In this document: piece by piece, positions 7,815-15,116 of the stretch
Numbering within the stretch: the first letter of the stretch is position 1
How the letters are laid out: each line of letters begins with the position of its first letter
From: an uncultured Clostridia bacterium
Lineage (GTDB): Bacteria > Bacillota > Clostridia > Christensenellales > Aristaeellaceae
Direction: 5' to 3'
Assembly (NCBI GenBank): GCA_934667105.1
Contig: CAKULG010000004.1
Coordinates: forward strand, 62,001-126,000
Length of the DNA stretch: 64,000 nucleotides
Notes under the pieces: model-generated
Told to the model about the DNA's origin: nothing
The model's database searches: none
The model's input: the letters and a program-made list of their open reading frames with translations, nothing else
Made by a program: the position numbers and the translations under genes

Positions 7815-8468
7815 ATGGCCGCGAAAATTCTGCTGGTGGAGGACGATCTGTATCTTCGCCAGGGCGTGAAGGATCTGCTGGAGCGGGAGGGCTACGCCGT
7901 GGGCACGGCGGCCTCCGTTCGGGAAGCCCGGGCGCTGCTGCTTTCAGGGGGCTGGGATTTGCTGGCGCTGGATGTGGCGCTGCCCGATGGGGACGGCGTG
8001 GCCCTGTGCCGGGAAAGCCGGGAGGCGGGGCTTCGGCAGCCCATTTTGTTTCTCACCGCCCGGGATGAGGAAATGGATATCGTTCGGGGCCTGGACGCGG
8101 GGGGCAACGATTATGTGACCAAGCCCTTCCGGGTGCAGGAACTGCTCAGCCGCATCCGGGCGCTGCTGCGCAAGGATGCGCCGGGGCTGCGCCGCCAGGG
8201 GACGCTGGAAATCGATCAGGAGCGAATGCAGGTGAAACGGGAGGGGGCGCTCCTGGCCCTCACCCCCACGGAATACCGCATTCTCCTCACGCTGATGCGC
8301 CGCCGGGGCGTGACCACCCGGGAAACGCTGCTGGAGGCATTGTGGGACGACGGCAGTAAATTCGTGGATGATAACACGCTGTCGGTGCATGTGAGCCGTC
8401 TGCGGGAGAAAATCGGCGCGGGACATATCCGCACCGTTCGGGGGGTGGGCTATCAATGGGAGGAATAG
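7815..8468 (+). CDS. OmpR/PhoB-family response regulator
   Basis: 217 residues: receiver domain (1-120) and winged-helix DNA-binding domain (125-217). Acidic pocket Glu9-Asp10-Asp11, phospho-acceptor Asp53, Thr81 and Lys103 are all present. The output domain ends in Val-Arg-Gly-Val-Gly-Tyr, the wing signature of the OmpR class. It pairs with the kinase gene that overlaps its end by 13 bases and with the transporter genes downstream, so it probably controls the ABC module in response to a cell-envelope signal. The direct repeats at 9458 are likely targets. A GGAGGGAG site precedes the ATG. Confidence 0.93.
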   Translation: MAAKILLVEDDLYLRQGVKDLLEREGYAVGTAASVREARALLLSGGWDLLALDVALPDGDGVALCRESREAGLRQPILFLTARDEEMDIVRGLDAGGNDYVTKPFRVQELLSRIRALLRKDAPGLRRQGTLEIDQERMQVKREGALLALTPTEYRILLTLMRRRGVTTRETLLEALWDDGSKFVDDNTLSVHVSRLREKIGAGHIRTVRGVGYQWEE

Positions 8469-9349
8469 GCTGGGCACTGGCGGGGCTGCTTTTGCTGGGA
8501 ACGGCCTGCTTTCTTTTTCTGTGGCTTCAGCTGCGGCGGCGCGTCGCCCGTCTGGCTGCCCGGGCGGAGGCGTTTCTTTCCTCCGAGGAGCCGCCCCTGC
8601 CCTTCTCCCCCGAGGAGGGGGGACTGGCCCGCTTGCAAAACGCCCTTTCGGAAACCCAAACGCGGCTGCGCCAAAGCCAGGCGCGGCAAAAAGCGGAAAA
8701 TGCCCGGGCCAGCCGCCTGATGACGGATATTTCCCATCAATTGAAAACGCCCCTTTCCTCTCTGCGCCTTTTTTGCGAAATGGACGCGGGGCCCCACGTC
8801 CGGGAGGAAATTGTGCAGGTGGAGCGCATGGAGGGGCTGATTTATTCCCTGCTGCGGCTGGAAAAGCTGTGCGCGGACGGGTATGTGTTTTCCTTTGGGC
8901 AAAAGGCGCTGCGGCCGCTGCTGCTGGAGGCCTGGGAGCCGCTGGCGGCGCTGTATCCAAAGAAGCGCTTTTCCCTGACGGGGGAGGCCCAGGCCTGGTG
9001 CGACGCGGGCTGGCTGGCCGAGGCGCTGGGCAATCTGCTGAAAAACGCCTGCGAGCATACCGCCCCGGCGGGGCATATCTGGGCGCGGCTGGAAATGCGG
9101 GAAAAGGAGGCGGCTGTTTCTGTGGAAGACGACGGGGGCGGCGTTTCGGCGGAGGAACTGCCCCGGCTGTTTCAGCGCTTTTATCAGGCTCCGGGCCGGG
9201 AAAGCAAGGGCGCGGGGGTGGGGCTGAATATCGTGCAGGAGGTGGTGCGGCGGCATCACGGCGACGTCCGGGCGGAAAATACAGGCCGGGGCCTGCGCTT
9301 CACCGTGCATCTGCCGACGTTGCCCCAGAGCCTTTCCCGGGCGAAATAG
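8456..9349 (+). CDS. Sensor histidine kinase with a single membrane helix
   Basis: 297 residues. One N-terminal membrane helix (about 5-24) with almost nothing outside the membrane, a short linker, then the dimerisation/phospho-acceptor helix with His94 in Asp-Ile-Ser-His-Gln-Leu-Lys-Thr-Pro-Leu and an ATPase domain with N box (Asn-Leu-Leu-Lys-Asn-Ala-Cys-Glu), G1 (Glu-Asp-Asp-Gly-Gly-Gly), F box (Phe-Gln-Arg-Phe-Tyr) and G2 (Gly-Ala-Gly-Val-Gly-Leu). Lacking an outside sensor domain, it probably reads its signal through a partner, as kinases of Bce-type modules do with their transporter. That partnership is inferred from gene order. Translation starts inside the end of the regulator gene. 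Confidence 0.92.
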   Translation: MGGIGWALAGLLLLGTACFLFLWLQLRRRVARLAARAEAFLSSEEPPLPFSPEEGGLARLQNALSETQTRLRQSQARQKAENARASRLMTDISHQLKTPLSSLRLFCEMDAGPHVREEIVQVERMEGLIYSLLRLEKLCADGYVFSFGQKALRPLLLEAWEPLAALYPKKRFSLTGEAQAWCDAGWLAEALGNLLKNACEHTAPAGHIWARLEMREKEAAVSVEDDGGGVSAEELPRLFQRFYQAPGRESKGAGVGLNIVQEVVRRHHGDVRAENTGRGLRFTVHLPTLPQSLSRAK

Positions 9350-9457
9350 CGCCGCCTTATGCGGTGTGAAAAGCGCGGCTCCGGCGAAGACGCGCGCCCG
9401 GCGCGCGTATCTTTTTCCCCGCAGCGCTTCATATTTTCCGCTGAAATCTTGCGAAAT

Positions 9458-9501
9458 CGTAAGGCGGCCGTCACCCGGCCGTAAGCCCGGCCTGATAGAA
9501 T
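9458..9501 (+). promoter_or_regulatory. Direct-repeat operator and -10 before the ABC genes
   Basis: CGTAAG occurs at 9458-9463 and again at 9480-9485, 22 bases apart (two helical turns), the arrangement bound by OmpR-family dimers. An extended -10, TGA-TAGAAT, follows at 9493-9501 with no -35 match, as expected of an activated promoter. The ATPase gene starts 21 bases later. The likely binder is the regulator encoded at 7815; this is inference. Confidence 0.5.
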
Positions 9502-9522
9502 AAAAGCGAGGAGGGATGCAAA

Positions 9523-10209
9523 ATGACCATTCTGCGCTGCCAAGAACTGAGTAAAATTTATCAGGCGGGCGAGCAGCCCGTATACGCTCTGAACCGGGTG
9601 AGCCTTTCCTTGGAGCAGGGCTCCTTCACCGCCATTATCGGGCCCAGCGGCTCGGGAAAATCCACGCTGCTGCATCTGCTCAGCGGGCTGGACGCGCCCA
9701 GCGGCGGCAAGGTGTTCTATCAGGATCAGGATCTTTACGCCTATAAGGATCGCCAGCTGGCGGTGCTGCGCCGGCGGCGCTTCGGCTTTGTGTTTCAAAG
9801 CTATAATCTGGTGCGGGAGCTGACGGGCTATGAAAACATCCTGCTGCCCGTGATGCTGGACGGCCGCAAGCCCGATGAAAAATACCTGAACCGGGTTATC
9901 GACATGCTGGGCGTGGGCGACCGGCTGTCGCATCTGCCCGGGGCCATGTCCGGCGGGCAGCAGCAGCGGGTGTCCATCGCCCGGGCGCTGGCCAATAAGC
10001 CCGCCCTGCTCTTTGCCGACGAGCCTACCGGCAATCTGGACGGCCAGGCGGGGCGCGAGGTGCTTTCTCTTCTGCGCCAGGTGGGAGAGGAACTGGGGGT
10101 CACGCTGGTGCTTGTGACCCATGATCTCCATGTGGCGGAGCAGGCGGGCCGCATTCTGCGCCTGGAGGATGGCAAAATCACCGGCGACAGCGGGGAGGGC
10201 AGCTTATGA
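9523..10209 (+). CDS. ABC transporter ATPase, MacB/LolD/BceA type
   Basis: 228 residues, a single nucleotide-binding domain. Walker A GPSGSGKST at 40-48, Q loop in Phe-Val-Phe-Gln-Ser-Tyr-Asn-Leu (90-95 region), signature SGGQQQR at 143-149, Walker B Leu-Leu-Phe-Ala-Asp-Glu-Pro with Thr-Gly-Asn-Leu-Asp, and the His switch in Val-Thr-His-Asp. The Thr-Gly-Asn-Leu-Asp D loop and the size are hallmarks of the mechanotransducing/lipoprotein-type ATPases that work with FtsX-fold permeases. It overlaps the permease gene by four bases, so the two are made together. Confidence 0.95.
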   Translation: MTILRCQELSKIYQAGEQPVYALNRVSLSLEQGSFTAIIGPSGSGKSTLLHLLSGLDAPSGGKVFYQDQDLYAYKDRQLAVLRRRRFGFVFQSYNLVRELTGYENILLPVMLDGRKPDEKYLNRVIDMLGVGDRLSHLPGAMSGGQQQRVSIARALANKPALLFADEPTGNLDGQAGREVLSLLRQVGEELGVTLVLVTHDLHVAEQAGRILRLEDGKITGDSGEGSL

Positions 10210-12995
10210 AACGCCTGACCTATAACCGCCTGGCCGGGGCGGGCCTGCGGGCGCACGGACGGCAGTATGTTTCCCTGGGATTAAGCGTGTTTCTTTCCGT
10301 TTATCTGGTGGCCAGCCTGTGCGTGGCGGCCAGCGGGCTTTTTCAGAAGCAGCGGGATAACGCCGCCCTGCGGGTGGGCTATCTGAACGCATTTTTGCTG
10401 GACTCGCCCGAATGGACGGATGCGGCGCTGCGGGACACGGGATATTTTGACCGCCTGGGCCATGTTTATGTGACGGCCCGGCTGGAAACCAACGATTTTT
10501 ATCTGGGGTATCTGGATGCGGAGGGCGGCGCTTTGCTCAACCGCCGCTGCCTGGCGGGCCGCATGCCCCAACGGGCGGGAGAAATCGCCGTGGAGCGGGG
10601 CGTGCTGGAGCAGCTGCGCATCGAAGCGGAAATCGGGGAGGAGCTTGCGCTTTCCCTTCTGCCCATCGACGGCGTGGGGGCGGAAACGCGGCGCTTCACC
10701 CTGGCGGGCCTTTTGCATGAGCAAACGGGCGCGCTGGATGTGACCGGCTTTTTCTCCACCTCCGCTTCCGCCGTGCTGCGTTTTCCCGCGCTGCTGGTCA
10801 GCCCGGAGGAGCCCGCCTTTGCCAGCGGGCGCATGGCGGTGCACCGGGTGATGACCACGCGCCCGCTGGTGGATAAAAAAGCGCTTTCGGAGAATAACCG
10901 GCTTTCCTATCTTTTCGTGCTGGGCGATGACGGGGGCATTCTGCCCTATTGGAGCGGCCTGGACGAGCAGACGGGGGCGGGCTTGGTGCTGCTGCTGCTG
11001 CTGGGCGGCGCGCTGCTGCTGGCCGCCTGCGTGGCCATCGCCGGGGCCATGGAAAGCCAATTGGCACGCAAACGCGAAGAAATCGGCATGTTTCGGGCGG
11101 TGGGGGCCACCCGGGGACAAATTCGCCGGATTTTCGGTCGGGAGGTCTGGCTGCTTTCGCTGCTGGCCGCCCCCCTGGCCCTGGGGGCGGGGGTGCTGAC
11201 GGGGTGGGCGCTTTCCCGCCTGGCGCCGGATTATTTCGCCTTCGCGCCCTCGCCGCTGCTGCTTGCGCCCATTGCGGCGGCTGCGGCGCTGTGCCTGCTG
11301 CTCTCCTCCTGGCTGCCCCTGCGCAGGGCGGCCCGTATTCCGCCCATGGGCGTGCTGCGGGATACGGCGCTGCTGCGCCGCAGAGGGCGTATCCGGCAGA
11401 AAAAACGCTTTCGCGTGCCGACGCTGCTTTGCGCCCGGCAGCTGCGGCTGCATCCCGGCCGTCAGGCGGGGGGCGTTCTCATGACGGCGCTGATGATCTA
11501 TTGCGTTTTCGGCTTGATTCTGAGCGCGGTCACGGGGTATCAAGCCCTGGGGCGGCCCGGGCCGGAATTTTCGCTGAACAGCACGAGGAATATGTACTAT
11601 TATCATCCCTACGCCCAGGCGCTTCCCCGGGCCACCCTTTCCCAGGCGGACGTGGCGCAGATCGCCCGGCTGCCCCTGGTGAAGCAGGTGCGCCAGGGGG
11701 CCACCGCCGCGGTGCTGGCGGGGCTGGAAAGCGTGGGCGAGTACCTCAAAAGCCCCCTGGACAGCAACTTTGAAAATGCCCTGGGCTTCGCCGACGAGGA
11801 GGAATATATCGCCGCGCGGCGGGCGAGCTTGACGGGCGTCTCCGATTTCCTTTCCGATCCCTTTGAAGAACATGCGCGGCAGAATTACCGCGTCCGGCGT
11901 CCGGCTTATCAGGCCGCCCGGGATACCCTGGGCACGGCGCTGGAGCTGGCGGAGCTGCGTTTTTACGTCGTCACCGTCGATGCGGAGCGGCTAGAGGATT
12001 ATGTGGCGCAGGGAAAAATCGATTTGGAGGCGCTGAACGCAGGGGAGGAGGTGCTGGTCTTTGCGCCGGAGCGCTGGCGGGAATCCTATGCCGCCAAGAA
12101 CAGCTATCAGACGTATCGCGATACCCTGGAGCAGCCCGAAGCATGGACGCTTCACGCCGTGAACGATCAGTTTTTCGCGGGAGATACGCTGCCCCTCTTT
12201 CAGTTTTTCTGCTATTCGGATGAGGAAAGCGCCATTTTTGCTTCGGGCCAGGGAACGGACGCTTACGCCCGGCAGCGGACGATTTTTGAAAAGCTGGAGC
12301 GACGGCAGGCCTCGCCCCGCATCGGCGCGGTGCTGGATGGAAATTTGACGCAGCTGGAGAATGAAATGGGCGTGTGGATGAACGCGAAAGATACGGCGAT
12401 TATCACCACGCCTCAGGGGGCCCAGGCCCTGGGCCTGGAAACGGGCGGGCCGGAAACGGTGTCCGTTTACCTGTCCCGTCAGCCCGACGCGGAGGAGGAG
12501 GCCTATTTGCAATCCCGGCTGGAGCAAATCGCCCTGCGGGGGGAAAACATGGCGGCCCGCAATCTGCTCAAGGAGGCCCGGAACCGCCGGGCGGAGCGGC
12601 TTCAGGCCCTGGCGGCGCTGGCCGGGGTGGTGCTGATTTTCTTCGCCTGCTCCACGGGGCTGATGCTGGGGGCGGCCTCCCGCCGCATCCAGGCGGACCG
12701 CCGGGCCATCGGCACGCTGCGGGCCGTGGGCGCGGATGCGGGGGTGCTGCTGCGGGGCTATGCGGGCCCTCTCTGGGCGCAAATCGTTCTGGGCGTGGCC
12801 CTGGGCGCTGCGGGCGCGCTGCTTACCCATGGGCTTGTTCCCTCCTACGGGGGCTTCCCCCGCCTGGCGGCGCTGTATCTGCCCTGCCAGCTTGGCTTTG
12901 GGGCGCTGTGCGGCTTATGCTGTCAGGGCATGCTGCGGGCGCGCCTTCGGGGCGTGCTGCGGCAGAGCATTGTGGAAAATATTCGGGAGCTGTGA
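10206..12995 (+). CDS. Large FtsX-type ABC permease with two FtsX modules
   Basis: 929 residues. One membrane helix near 20-45, a first extracellular region (about 45-245), three helices forming an FtsX module (about 250-390, including Glu-Glu-Ile-Gly-Met-Phe-Arg-Ala-Val-Gly-Ala, the coupling helix motif), another helix near 420-440, a large extracellular region (about 445-795) and a second three-helix FtsX module (about 800-925, with Ile-Gly-Thr-Leu-Arg-Ala-Val-Gly-Ala). This eight-helix layout with big outside domains resembles lipoprotein/peptide-handling permeases of Bacillota rather than the ten-helix BceB type. Such proteins usually act on envelope targets or expel antimicrobial peptides; the substrate is unknown. 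Confidence 0.9.
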   Translation: MKRLTYNRLAGAGLRAHGRQYVSLGLSVFLSVYLVASLCVAASGLFQKQRDNAALRVGYLNAFLLDSPEWTDAALRDTGYFDRLGHVYVTARLETNDFYLGYLDAEGGALLNRRCLAGRMPQRAGEIAVERGVLEQLRIEAEIGEELALSLLPIDGVGAETRRFTLAGLLHEQTGALDVTGFFSTSASAVLRFPALLVSPEEPAFASGRMAVHRVMTTRPLVDKKALSENNRLSYLFVLGDDGGILPYWSGLDEQTGAGLVLLLLLGGALLLAACVAIAGAMESQLARKREEIGMFRAVGATRGQIRRIFGREVWLLSLLAAPLALGAGVLTGWALSRLAPDYFAFAPSPLLLAPIAAAAALCLLLSSWLPLRRAARIPPMGVLRDTALLRRRGRIRQKKRFRVPTLLCARQLRLHPGRQAGGVLMTALMIYCVFGLILSAVTGYQALGRPGPEFSLNSTRNMYYYHPYAQALPRATLSQADVAQIARLPLVKQVRQGATAAVLAGLESVGEYLKSPLDSNFENALGFADEEEYIAARRASLTGVSDFLSDPFEEHARQNYRVRRPAYQAARDTLGTALELAELRFYVVTVDAERLEDYVAQGKIDLEALNAGEEVLVFAPERWRESYAAKNSYQTYRDTLEQPEAWTLHAVNDQFFAGDTLPLFQFFCYSDEESAIFASGQGTDAYARQRTIFEKLERRQASPRIGAVLDGNLTQLENEMGVWMNAKDTAIITTPQGAQALGLETGGPETVSVYLSRQPDAEEEAYLQSRLEQIALRGENMAARNLLKEARNRRAERLQALAALAGVVLIFFACSTGLMLGAASRRIQADRRAIGTLRAVGADAGVLLRGYAGPLWAQIVLGVALGAAGALLTHGLVPSYGGFPRLAALYLPCQLGFGALCGLCCQGMLRARLRGVLRQSIVENIREL

Positions 12996-13001
12996 TAGAA
13001 A

Positions 13002-14282
13002 ATGAAAAGAATTGTTGCGCTGCTGGCGGCATTGCTGGTTTTATCGGCTTTTTCCGCCGGGGCGGAGACGGATTTTATCTGGGAGCGGGACGCGGTCTTT
13101 ACCGGCATGAAGAACTGCTCCTGGAATCAGGGCTACGCCCCCGTGATCGAGGGGGATGTGCTGACGCTGCATTTTCCCCTGTCCGCACCCCGGGCGGCGG
13201 GGAAGATCACCCTGTCGTTGGTTTGCCCCGGGGCCTCCCCCTTTCAGGCCGCCGCGCTATCGGGCGCTTTCTCGGCGGGGGAGGACGGGCTGTACCGCTG
13301 TAAGCTGGAAGGGCGGCTGCTGAAAAACCGGGTCAGCGGGGATTATCCCGCCGTGATTACCGCAGTGGGCCGGGATGCGGCGGGAAACGCGCTGCAAGGC
13401 GAATTTTCGTTGCTGCTGCGCATTCGGGATGGGCAAGCCCCGGCCAGCGTTTCCCCCGCGCTGACGAATCCCCAGGCCGAACTGACGGTGGGGGAGGAGG
13501 GCGCGCTGACGCTGCGGGTGGAAAATCCCAGCGCCAATCAGGAAATGACGGGCCTGACGCTGATCGTGACCGACCCGGCGGGGGAGGTGCTTCCGGCAAA
13601 TTCGGATACGCTGATAATCGGTTCGCTGCTGCCCGGGGAAAGCCGGGAATGCGTTTATCCCCTGGTGACGCTGGCCAGCGCCGCCGTGGGGCCGCACCCC
13701 CTGCGCGTCTCTCTCGCCTGGCAGACCTTCGCCCATCAGGGCGTTTGGACGGAGCAATTCACCCTGCCCGTCGTTCAGGAAATGCGCCTGGCGCAGGGCG
13801 GGCTGCAAATGCCCGCCAGCGTGATTCAGGGAGAGGTGTTGAATATATCCCTGCCGCTGATGAACATGGGCCGGGGGGAGCTTCGCAACGTGCTGGCCAC
13901 CCTGCGCCTGCCCGGCGTGGCGGTGGAGCAGAGCGTGCTGGTGGGCGGCATTGCCCCGGGCGAAACCGCCACGGCCAAGCTGGGCGCGATGATCGGCCGC
14001 GCGGCGGAGGAGGGGGATTATACAGGCACGCTGGAAATCGCCTATGAGGACGCATGGGGCAACGCCGCTTCCATGGAGCTGCCCCTTTCCCTGGCGGTGG
14101 AGCCCGCTCCCAGCGCGCCTGCGGCCCAGGAAAGCGGGGCGGAGGAGGCGGCAGCGGCGGAACGCCCCGCATGGCTGCTTCCGCTGCTGGGGGGCGGCTG
14201 CGGCGCGCTGCTGCTGGCGCTGATTTTCCAGGGCGCTATCCTTCGCCGGAAGCTGCGCCGGTTGGAGGACGCGAGGTTATAA
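13002..14282 (+). CDS. Membrane-anchored protein with repeated Ig-like (CARDB/NEW3-type) domains
   Basis: 426 residues: a signal peptide (1-21, ending Ala-Gly-Ala), an extracellular part made of beta-rich domains, a low-complexity Ala/Glu/Pro linker (about 365-390), one membrane helix (about 393-413) and a short basic cytoplasmic tail. Domains near 158-255 and 265-365 carry the Asn-Pro-Ser and Gly-Glu-Ser/Gly-Glu-Thr turns of CARDB or alpha-galactosidase NEW3 domains. It begins six bases after the permease stop, so it is almost certainly made with the transporter, perhaps as an outside partner that binds the substrate or senses the wall. No enzyme motif is visible. Confidence 0.7.
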   Translation: MKRIVALLAALLVLSAFSAGAETDFIWERDAVFTGMKNCSWNQGYAPVIEGDVLTLHFPLSAPRAAGKITLSLVCPGASPFQAAALSGAFSAGEDGLYRCKLEGRLLKNRVSGDYPAVITAVGRDAAGNALQGEFSLLLRIRDGQAPASVSPALTNPQAELTVGEEGALTLRVENPSANQEMTGLTLIVTDPAGEVLPANSDTLIIGSLLPGESRECVYPLVTLASAAVGPHPLRVSLAWQTFAHQGVWTEQFTLPVVQEMRLAQGGLQMPASVIQGEVLNISLPLMNMGRGELRNVLATLRLPGVAVEQSVLVGGIAPGETATAKLGAMIGRAAEEGDYTGTLEIAYEDAWGNAASMELPLSLAVEPAPSAPAAQESGAEEAAAAERPAWLLPLLGGGCGALLLALIFQGAILRRKLRRLEDARL

Positions 14283-14286
14283 ATAA

Positions 14287-14400
14287 AAAAGGGAAATTCT
14301 GGGGGAAACCGTTCTTTGGAGGCCAAAGAACGGTTTCCCCAGACCCCTTCCAAGAAAGCTGAATGGGTAAGAATGGAAAACAAGAAAGCAAATTGTTTCT
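14287..14400 (-). repeat. Dispersed repeat, copy 1, with 18-bp perfect hairpin
   Basis: Core hairpin 14302-14319 with 14323-14340, 18 bp without mismatch and a three-base loop. Read on the minus strand, the hairpin is preceded by a tract rich in TTTCTTG and by CATTCAGCTTTCTTGGAAGG. The same order of parts is found on the plus strand at about 27670-27770 and more weakly on the minus strand at 59220-59310. It lies just after the last gene of the ABC module and may serve as its terminator, although no clear U-run follows on the plus strand. Confidence 0.6.
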
Positions 14401-14446
14401 CCGCAAAAAGGCTTTTAAATGATGGCTAGCCCAATCCTGCAAGCCG

Positions 14447-14503
14447 TGCTATAATTTGATTCAGAAAACCGCCTTTGCGGTTTTCCGGGCCGCCGGGCGG
14501 CGG
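14447..14503 (+). promoter_or_regulatory. Promoter with two start-site hairpins, copy 2
   Basis: Extended -10 TGC-TATAAT (14447-14455), eight bases, then stem 1 (14464-14472 with 14477-14485, loop CTTT) and stem 2 (14490-14494 with 14499-14503, CCGCC/GGCGG). Compared with copy 1, the inner stem bases ATCAC/GTGAT have become ACCGC/GCGGT, keeping every pair. It precedes the GNAT gene by 35 bases. Confidence 0.6.
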
Positions 14504-14537
14504 GATCCATCAGGCGGGCAGGACGGAGGAAACGCTT

Positions 14538-15116
14538 ATGATCGGACTAGAAGGGAAAACGCTTCAATCGGCGCGATTAACGTACCGGTTATTGAAAGAA
14601 GAAGATAAAAGCAGCCTATACGCTTTGCTGAACGACGCTTCCGTAACGGTGCCTGCGGGCTTTCTGCCCGCAAAATCGAAGGAAGCGTTCGAAACGTTTT
14701 TTTCTGAGCTGACGAAATACAACACGGGAATCGCCCTTCTGCATCATCAGCAGTTGATCGGTTATCTTCATGTGAATAAATACAAAACGAATCAGCCCGA
14801 ATTCAGCGGGAAGCAATGCGTCGGCGTCGGCTTTGTGATTGGAAGGGCTTATCAGCGGCAGGGCTTCGGAACGGAAGCGCTTACTTATCTGACAGAATAT
14901 CTGCTGACCCGTTTTGACGCATGCTTTGCGGATCATTTCCAGGAAAACCTTCCTTCGAAAAAGACGATTGAGAACAGCGGCTATACCCATTTTGAAGATT
15001 ACGCGATGTACTTTGACGGAATTAAACAAGAAAAAAACTGCGCAAGCTATGTGCGCAGGGCGCAGGGCGTTCCCGGCGAATTGGGCCGCGCCGAAGCAGG
15101 GGCGCGACGCGGATGA
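14538..15116 (+). CDS. GNAT-family N-acetyltransferase, lower G+C than its neighbours
   Basis: About 192 residues. The N-terminal pattern Ser-Ala-Arg-Leu-Thr-Tyr-Arg-Leu-Leu-Lys-Glu-Glu-Asp is the entry of RimJ/RimL-type acetyltransferases, and the acetyl-CoA loop is Gln-Arg-Gln-Gly-Phe-Gly-Thr-Glu-Ala (about 115-123), followed by Asn-xx-Ser-Lys-Lys-Thr-Ile-Glu-Asn-Ser-Gly. The substrate cannot be told. GGAGGAAACG fixes the ATG at 14538. Codons are AT-richer than around it, except for the last 25 or so, which turn abruptly G+C-rich and Arg/Gly/Ala-rich; the original stop may have been lost at the join with the next gene, whose ATG overlaps the end by four bases. Confidence 0.8.
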   Translation: MIGLEGKTLQSARLTYRLLKEEDKSSLYALLNDASVTVPAGFLPAKSKEAFETFFSELTKYNTGIALLHHQQLIGYLHVNKYKTNQPEFSGKQCVGVGFVIGRAYQRQGFGTEALTYLTEYLLTRFDACFADHFQENLPSKKTIENSGYTHFEDYAMYFDGIKQEKNCASYVRRAQGVPGELGRAEAGARRG

